Source: Azohydromonas lata NBRC 102462
Lineage (GTDB): Bacteria; Pseudomonadota; Gammaproteobacteria; Burkholderiales; Burkholderiaceae_C
Direction of reading: 5' to 3'
Assembly: GCF_001571085.1 (NCBI RefSeq)
Contig: NZ_BCTC01000037.1
Location: forward strand, 1-56,530
Length of the DNA: 56,530 nt
Made by a program: the position numbers and the translations under genes. Under the pieces are notes generated by a model that had not been told where the DNA came from, ran no database searches, and worked only from the letters and a program-made list of their open reading frames with translations. Of the stretch, positions 41,979-51,048 are shown piece after piece. How positions within the stretch are numbered: the first letter of the stretch is position 1; every line of letters starts with the position of its first letter.

Positions 41979-43046
41979 ATGATCGCCACCCGCGGCTACG
42001 CCGCCGTTTCCGCCACGTCCCCGCTGCGCCTGTTCGGCTTCGAGCGCCGCGACCCGGGGCCGCGCGACGTGCAGATCGAAATCCTCTACTGCGGCGTGTG
42101 CCACTCCGACCTGCACACCGCGCGCAACGAGTGGCAGAACACGGTCTATCCCAGCGTGCCCGGGCACGAGATCGTCGGCCGCGTCACGGCCGTGGGCGCC
42201 GAGGTGACGCTGTTCAAGGCCGGCGACATCGCCGGCGTGGGCTGCATGGTGGATTCCTGCCGCGCCTGCAGTGCCTGCCGCGAGGGCCTGGAGCAGTACT
42301 GCGAAACGGGCTTCACCGGCACCTACAACGGCCCGGCCTTTGGCGGCGGCGAGAACACCTACGGCGGCTACTCGGAAGTGATCGTCGTGGACGAGGCTTT
42401 CGTATTGCGCGTGAGCCATGCGCAGGACGACCTCGCCGCCGTCGCGCCGCTGCTGTGCGCGGGCATCACCACCTACTCGCCGCTGCGCCAATGGGGCGCC
42501 GGGCCGGGCAAGAAGGTGGGCGTGGTCGGCCTCGGGGGCCTGGGCCACATGGCGGTGAAGATCGCCCACGCCATGGGCGCCCGGGTGGTGCTGTTCACCA
42601 CCTCGCCCGGCAAGACGGAGGACGCGAAGCGGCTTGGGGCCGACGAGGTGGTCATCTCCAAGGACCCGGACCAGATGGCCGCGCATGCCGAGAGCTTCGA
42701 CATGATCCTGGACACCGTGGCCGCGCCCCACGACCTGGACGCGCTGCTGGTGCTGCTCAAGCGCGACGCCACGCTGGTGCTGGTGGGCGCGCCGGCCGAG
42801 CCGCATCCCTCCCCGCAGGTCTTCAACCTCATCTTCCGGCGCCGCCGCCTGGCGGGCTCGCTCATTGGCGGCATCGCCGAGACGCAGGAAATGCTGGACT
42901 TCTGCGCCCGCCACGGCCTGACCTCGGACATCGAAATGATCCGCATGGACCAGATCAACGAGGCTTACGAGCGCATGCTGCGCTCGGACGTGAAGTACCG
43001 GTTCGTGGTGGACATGGCGTCGCTGCGGGAGCAGAGCGCGGCGTGA
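41979..43046 (+). CDS. Zinc-dependent alcohol dehydrogenase (YahK/cinnamyl-ADH-like)
   Basis: 355 aa. Catalytic zinc ligands appear in YCGVCHSDLH (Cys40 region) and GHEIVGRV; four structural-zinc cysteines lie in the 90-115 region (GCMVDSCRACSACREGLEQYC). The NAD(P) site is GLGGLGHMAVKIAHAMGARV near 185-205. This matches the medium-chain alcohol/aldehyde reductase family that often takes NADPH. The neighbouring gloA and gshA suggest an aldehyde-detoxification setting. It lies opposite to gshA, stops 31 bases apart. Confidence 0.93.
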   Translation: MIATRGYAAVSATSPLRLFGFERRDPGPRDVQIEILYCGVCHSDLHTARNEWQNTVYPSVPGHEIVGRVTAVGAEVTLFKAGDIAGVGCMVDSCRACSACREGLEQYCETGFTGTYNGPAFGGGENTYGGYSEVIVVDEAFVLRVSHAQDDLAAVAPLLCAGITTYSPLRQWGAGPGKKVGVVGLGGLGHMAVKIAHAMGARVVLFTTSPGKTEDAKRLGADEVVISKDPDQMAAHAESFDMILDTVAAPHDLDALLVLLKRDATLVLVGAPAEPHPSPQVFNLIFRRRRLAGSLIGGIAETQEMLDFCARHGLTSDIEMIRMDQINEAYERMLRSDVKYRFVVDMASLREQSAA

Positions 43047-43077
43047 CGCCCCACCCCGCCCCGCCCTGCCCCTTCTC

Positions 43078-44361
43078 TCAAGCCGCCTCGCAAGCCTTCA
43101 CCGGCGCCTGCTCTGCCTCCAGCTCCCGGCTGGCCGCCAGCGTGGCCAGCCGCGCGATCACGGCATAGGGATAGAAGCGGTTGGCGCCGCCCACGCCCTC
43201 GCCCGGCTGGCCTTCCGCGCAGGCCATGGAGACGAAGCGCGCACCCGGCGCGTTGAGGTTCTCGTCCACCCCGCGCTCGGCGTGCGTGCGGTAGAAGCCG
43301 CCCGCCACCTGGCCGTCCATCAGGTAGACCACCGGCTCGGCCATGGCCTCGCCCACGCGCTCGCAGGTGGGCACGCCCTCCTGCACGATCACGGACGTGG
43401 TGCGCTGGCCGTCCTTGATCACGTCCATCTTGTTGCGCGTGCGGCGGTTGAGCTTGTCCAGCTCCGCCGCGTCGCGCACCGTCATCACGCCCATGCCGTA
43501 GGTGCCGTTGTCGGCCTTGACGATGGCAAAGGGCTCATCCGCCACGCCCAGCGCGCGGTACTTGTGCCGCACGCGCGTGAGCAGCGCGTCCACGCGCGCC
43601 TGCAGCGCCTCCAGGCCCGTGCCGGAGCTGAAGTCCAGGCCGTCGCAGGCTTCGAAGTCGGGGGTGATGAGCCACTCGTCCAGCCCAATGGCCTCGCCCA
43701 GCTCGCGCGCCACCTCGGCGTAGCGGGCGAAGTGCGTGGTCTTGCGCCGCACGTGCCAGCCCGCATGCAGCGGCGGCAGCACGGGCTGATCGCGCAAGCC
43801 CTGGAGCTGCGGCGGGATGCCGGCGCTCAGGTCGTGGTTGAGCAGCACCAGGCCGGGGTCGAAGCCGGGCAGGCCCAGGCGGCCGTGCTCGCGCTGGACG
43901 GGCTCCAGCAGCACGCTGCCCCCGTCCGGCAGCTCCACCGCCAGGGGCTCTGTCAGGTCGGGCAGCACGCTGCCCACGCGCACGTCCAGGCCGCCGGCCA
44001 GCAGCGCCTGGCGCAGCCGCGCGACGTTGGAGAGGTAGTGCAGGTTGCGCGTGTGGTTCTCGGGGACGAGCAGCACGCGGCGGTTGCAGGGCGCCGCGCG
44101 CCGCAGCGCGCCGGCCGCGGCCTCGGCCGCGCGCTCCAGCATGCGCGGCGTCAGGTTGTTCCAGCCGCCGGGAAAGAGGTTGGTGTCCACGGGCGCCAGC
44201 TTGAAGCCGGCGTTGCGCACGTCCACGGAGGAATACACCGGCGGCCGGTGCACCGCCCATTGGCGGGCGAACCAGCGTTCGATGTCGGGGGCTGCATTGA
44301 GCAGCCGCTTTTCCAGTGCGCCCAGCGGGCCGCTGAGCGCCGTGAGGAGATGAGGGGCCAT
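43078..44361 (-). CDS. gshA: Glutamate-cysteine ligase (proteobacterial GshA type)
   Basis: 427 aa, the length of the GshA family found in beta- and acidophilic gammaproteobacteria (TIGR02049-type), distinct from the E. coli enzyme. Motifs I recognise: YSSVDVRNAGFKLAPVDTNL, FPGGWNNLTPRM (near 55-75), LLVPENHTRNLHYL, VLLNHDLSAGIPP, then ADNGTYGMGVMTV (near 280) and GGANRFYPYAVIARLA at the C-terminus. It catalyses the first step of glutathione synthesis. It lies 129 bp after gloA in the same direction, so the glutathione user and maker may be co-transcribed. Confidence 0.9.
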   Translation of the reverse strand: MAPHLLTALSGPLGALEKRLLNAAPDIERWFARQWAVHRPPVYSSVDVRNAGFKLAPVDTNLFPGGWNNLTPRMLERAAEAAAGALRRAAPCNRRVLLVPENHTRNLHYLSNVARLRQALLAGGLDVRVGSVLPDLTEPLAVELPDGGSVLLEPVQREHGRLGLPGFDPGLVLLNHDLSAGIPPQLQGLRDQPVLPPLHAGWHVRRKTTHFARYAEVARELGEAIGLDEWLITPDFEACDGLDFSSGTGLEALQARVDALLTRVRHKYRALGVADEPFAIVKADNGTYGMGVMTVRDAAELDKLNRRTRNKMDVIKDGQRTTSVIVQEGVPTCERVGEAMAEPVVYLMDGQVAGGFYRTHAERGVDENLNAPGARFVSMACAEGQPGEGVGGANRFYPYAVIARLATLAASRELEAEQAPVKACEAA

Positions 44362-44490
44362 GGGGAGATGCTCCAGCTCAACCGTGAAGAAACGGTGACC
44401 AAGCCCTTGGCAAGGGCTCCAGACGGCACGGCCCCGTGGCCCGCCGCCCCGGGGCAGCGAGCCCGGGGCAGCACCGGACTTTCGAGAGAT

Positions 44491-44886
44491 TTACTGGTAG
44501 TGGCCGTGGCGCTCCAGGACTTCGATCTTGTAGCCGTCCGGGTCCTGGATGAAGAAGAAGCGCGCCAGCAGCTCCTCGCCGACCTTGAATTCCTTGATGG
44601 CCAGCGGCGCGAAACCCGCCTCCACCAATTCCGCGTGCTTCTGGGCCACGCTGTCCACGGCCACCGCCACGTGGCCGTAGCCGTCGCCGTGGGTATAGGG
44701 CTCCTCGCGGCCCTTGTTCCAGGTCAGCTCGATTTCAAAATCGTTCTCGGGATTGCGCAAATACACCAGCGAAAAATCGGGGAAATCCAGCCGGTGCGCG
44801 GGCGTGAGATTCAGCACCTGGCGGTAGAAATTCAGCGAGGCGTCCAGGTCGCGGACGCGAATCATGGTATGGATGATTTTGGCCAT
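44491..44886 (-). CDS. gloA: Lactoylglutathione lyase (glyoxalase I)
   Basis: 131 aa from ATG 44886, typical bacterial GloA length. It has the four metal positions of glyoxalase I: His in KIIHTMIRV, Glu in NDFEIELTWN, His in GYGHVAVAV and Glu in DGYKIEVLER. It begins MAKIIHTMIRVRDLDASLNF and ends ERHGHYQ. It converts the methylglyoxal-glutathione hemithioacetal. Adjacent gshA fits. Confidence 0.9.
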   Translation of the reverse strand: MAKIIHTMIRVRDLDASLNFYRQVLNLTPAHRLDFPDFSLVYLRNPENDFEIELTWNKGREEPYTHGDGYGHVAVAVDSVAQKHAELVEAGFAPLAIKEFKVGEELLARFFFIQDPDGYKIEVLERHGHYQ

Positions 44887-44917
44887 ATATGCGTTCGGTG
44901 CGTTCAGGGGGAGATGG

Positions 44918-45292
44918 TCAGTGCGTGCTCTGAGGGAAAGCCGGGCCGGTGCCGTCCAGGAGATGCCCGTCGAGCGAGCCGCCGAGGGCGCCGTCAATCG
45001 GGCCGCCGGGCTGGTGGCCTTCGGCCGCGTCCAATTTGCGCCGAAGATAGCGCAGGCATGTCACCCGCAGGAAAGAGGCGAAATTCTGCACGTCGCCGCG
45101 GTGGCGCAATATCTCGTCATGAAATTGGGCGATCAGCGCATTGGTGGTGACACCCTCTTCGGCCGCCAGCGCCGCCAGCGTGTCCCACATGAAGTTTTCC
45201 ATGCGGATGCTGGTGGACACGCCGCGGATGCGCACGGTGCGGGTACGCGATTCGTAAAGAATCGGATCGGCGGATACGAAGAATTCACACAT
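44918..45292 (-). CDS. Ribbon-helix-helix domain protein
   Basis: 124 aa from ATG 45292, GGAGACAGC just upstream. It contains RIRGVSTSIRMENFMWDTLA and ALAAEEGVTTNALIAQFHDE (about 22-70), the RHH_4-type beta-strand and two helices, then YLRRKL and a flexible acidic/Gly end. Such proteins are small DNA-binding regulators; no target can be read here. It follows the GMC oxidoreductase gene by 48 bases and may be part of the same transcript. Confidence 0.83.
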   Translation of the reverse strand: MCEFFVSADPILYESRTRTVRIRGVSTSIRMENFMWDTLAALAAEEGVTTNALIAQFHDEILRHRGDVQNFASFLRVTCLRYLRRKLDAAEGHQPGGPIDGALGGSLDGHLLDGTGPAFPQSTH

Positions 45293-45340
45293 GCTGTCTC
45301 CGGGTATTTTTATCCGGCCGATTTTACCGGCCGGCCGCAA

Positions 45341-46909
45341 TTAGATCGCGCGCTGGGTCATTTGCCCGGCGATGTACTCGGCCTGGCGAATGGCCAGGGT
45401 CACGATGGTCAGCGTCGGGTTTTCCGCGCCGCCGCTGGTGAACTGGCTGCCGTCGCTGATGAAGAGGTTGCTGATGTCGTGCGTCTGGCCGTGCTTGTTG
45501 CACACGCCGTCGGCCGCGCGTGCGCTCATGCGGCAGGTGCCCAGGTTGTGCGTGGAGGGGTAAGGCGGCGTGCGGAAGGTGCGTATCGCCCCCGCGGCCT
45601 GGTAGACGCGCTCGCCCTGCGTGAAGGCGTGGTTGCGCATGGCCGCGTCGTTGGGGTGGTCGTCGTAGTGCACGTTGGGCACGGGGTTGCCCCACTGGTC
45701 CTTGACGTCGGTGTTGAGCGTGACGCGGTTGGTCTCGCGCGGCATGTCTTCGCCCACCAGCCACATGCCGGCGAGCTGCGTGTAGTGCTCCATCCACCAC
45801 GCGAAATCCTCGCCCCAGCCGCCCGGATTCAGGAAGGCGGCCATGAAGGGAATGCCCAGCGACAGCGTCTCCATCTCGTAGCCGCCGGCAAAGCCGCGGC
45901 GCGTGTCGTGCCCGGCCTCGTCGCGGACGATCCCGGCCATGGTGGTGCCGCGGTACATGTGCACCGGGTCCTTGAAGGCGGCGTAGACCGAGCCCGTCAT
46001 GTGCCGCATGTAGTTGCGGCCGACCTGGCCGGAGGAGTTGGCCAGGCCGTCCTTGAACAGGTTGGAGGCCGACAGCAGCAGCAGCCGCGGCGTCTCGATG
46101 GAGTTGCCCGCCACGCAGACGATGCGGGCCTTCTGGCGCTGCTCCTTGCCGTCCTTGTCGAAGTAGACGACGCCCGTGGCCTTGCCCTTGGCGTCGTGCT
46201 CGATGCGCGAGACGTGGCACTGGCTGCGCAGCTCGAAGTTGCCCGTGGCCTCGGCCTTGGGCAGCTCGGTGTAGAGGGTGGACCACTTGGCGCCGCTCTT
46301 GCAGCCCTGGAAGCAGAAGCCCAGCTGCATGCAGCGCCCGCGCCCGTCGCGCGGCTGGCTGTTGATGGCCATGTTGCCGGTGTGCACCTCCTTGTAGCCC
46401 AGCCGCGTGGCGCCGTTGTAGAGCACCTTGAAGTTGTTGTTGCCGGGCAGGCCGGGAATGCCGTTGGTGCGCGTCACGCCCATCTTGTCCTCGGCGCGGG
46501 CGTAGTAGGGCTCCAGCTCCTTGAGCGTGAGCGGCCAGTCCAGCAGGTTGGCGTCCTTGATGCCGCCGTACTCGCTGCGGATGCGGAACTCGTGCTCCTG
46601 CAAGCGCAGCGAGGCGCCGGCCCAGTGCGTGGTGGTGCCGCCCACGGTCTTGCAGATCCAGGCCGGCAGCCCGGCGAAATCCTTGGCCACGCGCCAGGTG
46701 CCGGAGGTGGTGCGCTTGTCCAGCCAGGCGAGCTGGCTGAACGACTTCCACTCGTCGTTGATGAAGCTGGCGTTGGACTGTGGCGCGCCCGCCTCCAGGA
46801 CGACGACCTTGATGCCCTTTTGGCACAGCTCGTTGGCCAGCGTGCCGCCGCCCGCGCCGGAGCCGATGATGACGACGATGGAGTCGTCCGAGAAATCGAA
46901 TGCAGCCAT
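45341..46909 (-). CDS. GMC-family FAD oxidoreductase (large subunit)
   Basis: 522 aa from ATG 46909. The FAD-binding Rossmann motif is VVIIGSGAGGGTLANELCQK, followed by VVVLEAG. Other GMC features are GGTTTHWAGASLRL near 95, VCVAGNSIETPRLLLLSAS, and the C-terminal HNLGTCRMSA and SGGAENPTLTIVTLAIR with the active-site Asn. No signal peptide is seen; export would depend on the small subunit, as in gluconate-type dehydrogenases. Substrate (sugar acid, polyol or alcohol) unknown. It is preceded by its small subunit. Confidence 0.92.
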   Translation of the reverse strand: MAAFDFSDDSIVVIIGSGAGGGTLANELCQKGIKVVVLEAGAPQSNASFINDEWKSFSQLAWLDKRTTSGTWRVAKDFAGLPAWICKTVGGTTTHWAGASLRLQEHEFRIRSEYGGIKDANLLDWPLTLKELEPYYARAEDKMGVTRTNGIPGLPGNNNFKVLYNGATRLGYKEVHTGNMAINSQPRDGRGRCMQLGFCFQGCKSGAKWSTLYTELPKAEATGNFELRSQCHVSRIEHDAKGKATGVVYFDKDGKEQRQKARIVCVAGNSIETPRLLLLSASNLFKDGLANSSGQVGRNYMRHMTGSVYAAFKDPVHMYRGTTMAGIVRDEAGHDTRRGFAGGYEMETLSLGIPFMAAFLNPGGWGEDFAWWMEHYTQLAGMWLVGEDMPRETNRVTLNTDVKDQWGNPVPNVHYDDHPNDAAMRNHAFTQGERVYQAAGAIRTFRTPPYPSTHNLGTCRMSARAADGVCNKHGQTHDISNLFISDGSQFTSGGAENPTLTIVTLAIRQAEYIAGQMTQRAI

Positions 46910-46986
46910 GGAGGTCTCCGCCCCGGCCGGTGCCTGGCCGGCCGGGCATGTTGTGCTGGTGAAGTGCGGTCTTGCGCCGTGCGCGC

Positions 46987-47607
46987 TCAGCCCATGTAGG
47001 GCTTGGGGCTGGCCGACAGCGGCGGCGCGGGCAGCCACTTCAGGTCCTGGAAGCCGCGGGTGATGTAGCCGCCCTTGTCCCACGACGAGCCGGGGTAGCC
47101 GAAGGCGGCGAAGGCCATGTCGTTGTCGTACAGCGACGTGACGCACTTGCCGCGCACGGTGTTGAAGAAGGGCTGCCCCTCCATGGACTTGACGGCCTGC
47201 AGCCGCCGCGCCGGGCTGGCCTTGGCGAAGCTGCCGCCGGCCAGGTGGTCCAGCGAGGCGATGCCGTCCTGCAGTTGCTTGGCCATGTCGGTGTTGTCGC
47301 CGGCCGCCGCATCCAGGTCCTTGGCCAGCAGCGCATACACGGCGTCGGGCAACTTGGCATGCGGGTAGAGCACGCGGCCCATGAGCAGCAGGGTCTGGCC
47401 CTGCGCTTGGGACAGGGTCTTCAGCTCCACGGCCCAGGCCGTGGAGGGGGCCAGCAGCGCCAGCGGGCTGCCGGCGGCCAGGGTGCCCATCAGGATGCCG
47501 GAGCCGCGCAGCAAGCTGCGCCGCGTCAGCGGCAGCGCGAGCTTGGGCACCTCGCCGCTGGGTTCTTCACAGCCCTGGCCGGCTGCGGCCAAAGGAATCA
47601 CTTTCAT
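46987..47607 (-). CDS. Tat-exported small subunit of a GMC dehydrogenase (gluconate 2-DH subunit 3-like)
   Basis: 206 aa from ATG 47607 with AGGAGA upstream. A Tat signal is present (TRRSLLRGSGILMGTLAAGS), and the mature part is a four-helix type small subunit (QTLLLMGRVLYPHAKLPDAV, VTSLYDNDMAFAAFGYPGSS). These subunits piggyback the FAD subunit across the membrane. No cytochrome c subunit gene is adjacent, which is usual for the complete three-part complex, so electrons must go elsewhere or that gene lies away. Confidence 0.85.
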   Translation of the reverse strand: MKVIPLAAAGQGCEEPSGEVPKLALPLTRRSLLRGSGILMGTLAAGSPLALLAPSTAWAVELKTLSQAQGQTLLLMGRVLYPHAKLPDAVYALLAKDLDAAAGDNTDMAKQLQDGIASLDHLAGGSFAKASPARRLQAVKSMEGQPFFNTVRGKCVTSLYDNDMAFAAFGYPGSSWDKGGYITRGFQDLKWLPAPPLSASPKPYMG

Positions 47608-47819
47608 GGTGGCGTCTCCTGCGTGGCGGCTTGTCCCCGCCGCTTTTCCGGGTAGGTGCCCAGACTTTAGGAAACGCCTCCCCCGGCCAGGGCATAGCCT
47701 GATACCTACAGGGAAAGTCCCAGGCGGGAGAGGGCCGCAAGAGGTCTCAAGGCGGGCTTCTCCTGCGCGCAGGGACATGCCGATGCAGGCGCGATGCACG
47801 CGCCTGCCCGGGCGTGGGC

Positions 47820-50063
47820 TCAGATGCCGATCTCGCCGCCGTCCGTGCGCGTCACCACCACCGTGGCCGAGCGCGGGCGCCGCGTGGAGGCGGCGTTGGT
47901 CTGGCGGTCCGGCCAGTGGCTGGTGGGCGCGGCCAGCGTGCCGTCCTCGCCCGGGTGCTGGACGTTGAAGAACAGCGTCTTGTGGTCCGGCGTCAGCGCG
48001 ATGCCCGTGATCTCGCACTCCACCGGCCCAACCAGGAAGCGGCGCACGGTCTGCTCGGTTGCGTTGGCACCCTTGCGCGTGACGGCACCGCCCGCGGCGG
48101 TGGCGCTGCCGCCGTCGCCCACCCGGCCCGGCACCGCCGCCAGCATCATGCAGTTGGTCACGTCGGTGTAGGCGCCGTCGTCGGTCTGTATCCACAGCAG
48201 GCCGCGCTCGTCGAAGTGCAGGCCGTCGGGGCTGGAGAAGTCGTTGACGGCGGTGAGGCCGGAGAGGTTGACGTCCGCCGCCGCGTCGGATTGCGCGCCG
48301 AAGAGGTAGACGTCCCACGCGAAGCTCGCGGCCGCGTTGCCGGTGCCGGCCTCGCGCCAGCGGATGATGTGGCCGTTGACGTTGCCCGCGCTGTTGCGGG
48401 TGCTGCCGTCGGCGTTGGCGTAGGTGTCGGTGTAGGCGCGCGGGTTGGCGGCATCGACCTTCACCTGGCTGCCGCTGGGCGTGGCGGTGGCCGCGACGCG
48501 GTTGCTGTTGTTGGTGAGGGTCATGTAGGCCTCGCCGTTGAGCGGGTTCACGCCGCCCCACTCCGGCCGGTCCATCTTGGTGGCGCCCAGCACGTCGGCG
48601 GCCAGCCGCGCGTGCGTCACCACGTCGGCCTGGTCGGCGAAGGCGTAGGTGGCGTTGGCGGCGGTCAGGCCGTTCTTGCCGTGGGTGAGCTCCAGCCACT
48701 GGCCGCTGCCGTCGGCATTGAAGCGGGCCACGTACAGCGTGCCCTCGTCGAGGTACTTGGCGCCCGCGGCCACGCCGCCGCCCACGTCCTTGGCGTCCCA
48801 CGGCGCCTTGGAGACGAACTTGTAGATGTACTCGCCGCGCGAGTCGTCGCCCATGTAGATCACGATGGGCTGGCCGGCCACGGCCGGTGCGGGCCAGGCG
48901 CCCTCGTGGTTGAAGCGGCCCAGGGCCGTGCGCTTCACCGGCGTGGCGTCCGGGTTGAAGGGGTCGATTTCCACGACCCAGCCGAAGGTGTTGAACACGT
49001 TGCGGTAGTCGGCACCGGCGCTGGCGCCCGTGACGGAGGAGGTCCAGCGCGCGAAGAGGTCGTCGCTGCCGGCCGTGTCCCAGAGGTAGGGGCTGCGGCG
49101 GTTTTGCGGCAGGCCGTAGCGCGCGAGGGCCACGATCTCCTTGGGCGTGCGCAGCGCGTCGTCGTTGGCGGCGCGCGCGAGCACGTTGAGGTAGTTCTCC
49201 TCGCAGGTCAGGTAGGTGCCCCAAGGGGTGTAGCCGTTGGCGCAGTTGTTGTTGGTGCCGCGCGCCTTCACGCCGGTGGGCGAGAACCTGGTGGCCATGA
49301 GCGCGCTGCCGCGGGCCGGGCCGGCGATGTCCATCTCGGTGGCCGAGGTGACGCGGCGGTTGTAGCGCGAGCCGCGCACCAGGCTCATGGCCGTGCCCGC
49401 GGCGCCGCGGCGCACCTCGCAGATGCTCACGCCGTGGGCGTAGATCTCCTTTTCCACCTCGGCGGGCACGGTGCGCACGTTGTCCACGATGGTGCGGCCG
49501 TTGGGGTGCAGCGCGTAGGGGCCCACGACGTACTCGTGGTTCACGCACAGCAGCCCGCGGTCGGAGCGGTCGGCCTGGTAGGCGCCGGCCTCGCTCAGGC
49601 CGAAGTAGTGCATGCCGTCATGGCCGTCGCCGATGCGGCGGTTGTAGGAGTCGGCGCTTTCGCTGCCGTTGTCGGCCCAGGAGGCGTCGCCCCAGTGCAG
49701 CGGGTCGCCCAGGGCGTGCAGCACGCTGACCTGGTAGCCCGCGGGCACGGTGACGAGGTCGTTCCTGTTCTTGGCCACGGCGGTGAAGCCCAGGGCCAGG
49801 GCCTTGGGCGTATCCACCGGCGTGGCGGGCGTGGCGGGCGCGTCGTCGTCGCCGCTGCCGCCGCAGGCCGTGAGCGAGAGGCCGCCCAACAGCGCCCCGG
49901 CCGTGACGCTGACGCCGCCCCTGAGCGCCTGGCGGCGGCTCACCAGCCGCGCGGCCAATAAGTCGTTCATGTGCGCGTTGGCGCTGTGGTTGACGATCTC
50001 GTTGTCGTCGTAACCGTTGGGTTCGTCGGCGGGGGTGGCGGCGGGCGTGAAGCTGTGGTTCAT
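47820..50063 (-). CDS. phoX: PhoX-type alkaline phosphatase (DUF839)
   Basis: 747 aa. The Tat signal is SRRQALRGG (residues about 42-50) followed by GALLGGLSLTACGGS; the Leu-Thr-Ala-Cys run also looks like a lipobox. PhoX landmarks are present: LLCVNHEYVVGP, WGTYLTCEENYLNV, DSRGEYIYKFVSKAPW, EWGGVNPLNGEAYMTLTNN and SSPDGLHFDERGLLWIQTDD. PhoX is a calcium/iron periplasmic phosphatase that frees phosphate from organic esters under phosphate limitation. A Pho-box-like site lies upstream. Confidence 0.93.
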   Translation of the reverse strand: MNHSFTPAATPADEPNGYDDNEIVNHSANAHMNDLLAARLVSRRQALRGGVSVTAGALLGGLSLTACGGSGDDDAPATPATPVDTPKALALGFTAVAKNRNDLVTVPAGYQVSVLHALGDPLHWGDASWADNGSESADSYNRRIGDGHDGMHYFGLSEAGAYQADRSDRGLLCVNHEYVVGPYALHPNGRTIVDNVRTVPAEVEKEIYAHGVSICEVRRGAAGTAMSLVRGSRYNRRVTSATEMDIAGPARGSALMATRFSPTGVKARGTNNNCANGYTPWGTYLTCEENYLNVLARAANDDALRTPKEIVALARYGLPQNRRSPYLWDTAGSDDLFARWTSSVTGASAGADYRNVFNTFGWVVEIDPFNPDATPVKRTALGRFNHEGAWPAPAVAGQPIVIYMGDDSRGEYIYKFVSKAPWDAKDVGGGVAAGAKYLDEGTLYVARFNADGSGQWLELTHGKNGLTAANATYAFADQADVVTHARLAADVLGATKMDRPEWGGVNPLNGEAYMTLTNNSNRVAATATPSGSQVKVDAANPRAYTDTYANADGSTRNSAGNVNGHIIRWREAGTGNAAASFAWDVYLFGAQSDAAADVNLSGLTAVNDFSSPDGLHFDERGLLWIQTDDGAYTDVTNCMMLAAVPGRVGDGGSATAAGGAVTRKGANATEQTVRRFLVGPVECEITGIALTPDHKTLFFNVQHPGEDGTLAAPTSHWPDRQTNAASTRRPRSATVVVTRTDGGEIGI

Positions 50064-50111
50064 CGGGGAACGCGTCGGTTGGGAAAGACCAGCGCATTCT
50101 TCGAAGCCTTC

Positions 50112-50129
50112 GTGTCAGTGCCGTGACGG
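50112..50129 (-). promoter_or_regulatory. Pho box upstream of phoX
   Basis: On the minus strand CCGTCAC-GGCA-CTGACAC matches the 7-4-7 CTGTCAT pattern at five of seven positions in each half. AAGAAT (50101-50096) lies ten bases downstream as a possible -10. The ATG is 49 nt from the box. Confidence 0.6.
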
Positions 50130-50196
50130 CTTCAAGTCGCTTGCATGAAAGCCGCGCGCCGCCCCCCGGGATGCACGCCCGCCGCGCACGCACGCA

Positions 50197-51048
50197 TCAC
50201 TCGACGCGCACGTCCCTGAGCGCCGGGTCGCCTTCCGGGAAGCGCAGGTTCAGCGCCTTCAGGGCCCGCGCCACCAGCGTGGCGATCATGAGGTTGCGGT
50301 GGGTCTTGGAGTCCGCGGGCACCACGGTCCACGGCGCCCACGGGGTGCCGGTGGCGGACAGGGCGTCGGCGTAGGCGTCCTGGTAGGCGTCCCAGTGCTT
50401 GCGCACCTCCAGGTCTTCCGGCAGGAATTTCCAGTGCTTGGCCGGGTCGTCCAGGCGGTCCTGCAGCCGCAGGCGCTGCTCGTCGCGCGAGATGTGCAGC
50501 ATGTACTTGAGGATGACGGTGCCGTGCTCGGTGAGCATGCGCTCGAAGTCGTTGATCTGCGCATAGCGCTGGGCGATCTGCTTGCCGGTGAGCTGGCGCT
50601 TGACCACGGGCACCAGCACATCCTCGTAGTGGCTGCGGTTGAACAGCACGATCTCGCCCGCGGCCGGCGCGCGTTGGTGGATGCGCCAGAGGAAGTCGTG
50701 CGAGCGCTCCTCCTCGGAGGGCGCGCGCCAGCTCACGGCGTGCACGCCCAAGGGCGTCATGCGGCCGAAGACGTGGCGCAGCGTGCCGTCCTTGCCGCAG
50801 GCGTCCATGCCCTGCACCACCACCAGCAGCTTGAAGCGGCGGTCGGCCCAGAAGAGGTTCTGCAGCCCGTCGAGCTCCTGCGCGAGCTCCTCCACCACGG
50901 CCTTGTCCTGCGCCTTGTCGCCCACCGAGAAGGGCTTATGACCCGGGTCCACCTTGGCGAGGTTGAAGCGCGCCTTGGGGTCGGCATGCACCAGGCCGGC
51001 CAGGCGCTTGTCGTGGGCCGCGTCGCTGTCCTTGCTGGGCTTGCTCAT
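50197..51048 (-). CDS. ppk2: Polyphosphate kinase 2
   Basis: 283 aa from ATG 51048, GGAGGG six bases upstream. Walker A is GMDACGKDGT (80-89); the lid/Walker B part is IVLFNRSHYEDVLV (133-146). FLWRIHQRAPAAGEI, then YAQINDFERMLTEHGTVILK and FLPEDLEVRKHW are typical of single-domain PPK2. It makes GTP/ATP from polyphosphate (or the reverse, depending on class). Its start overlaps a 25-codon upstream ORF. It lies opposite to the Ppx-like gene. Confidence 0.93.
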   Translation of the reverse strand: MSKPSKDSDAAHDKRLAGLVHADPKARFNLAKVDPGHKPFSVGDKAQDKAVVEELAQELDGLQNLFWADRRFKLLVVVQGMDACGKDGTLRHVFGRMTPLGVHAVSWRAPSEEERSHDFLWRIHQRAPAAGEIVLFNRSHYEDVLVPVVKRQLTGKQIAQRYAQINDFERMLTEHGTVILKYMLHISRDEQRLRLQDRLDDPAKHWKFLPEDLEVRKHWDAYQDAYADALSATGTPWAPWTVVPADSKTHRNLMIATLVARALKALNLRFPEGDPALRDVRVE

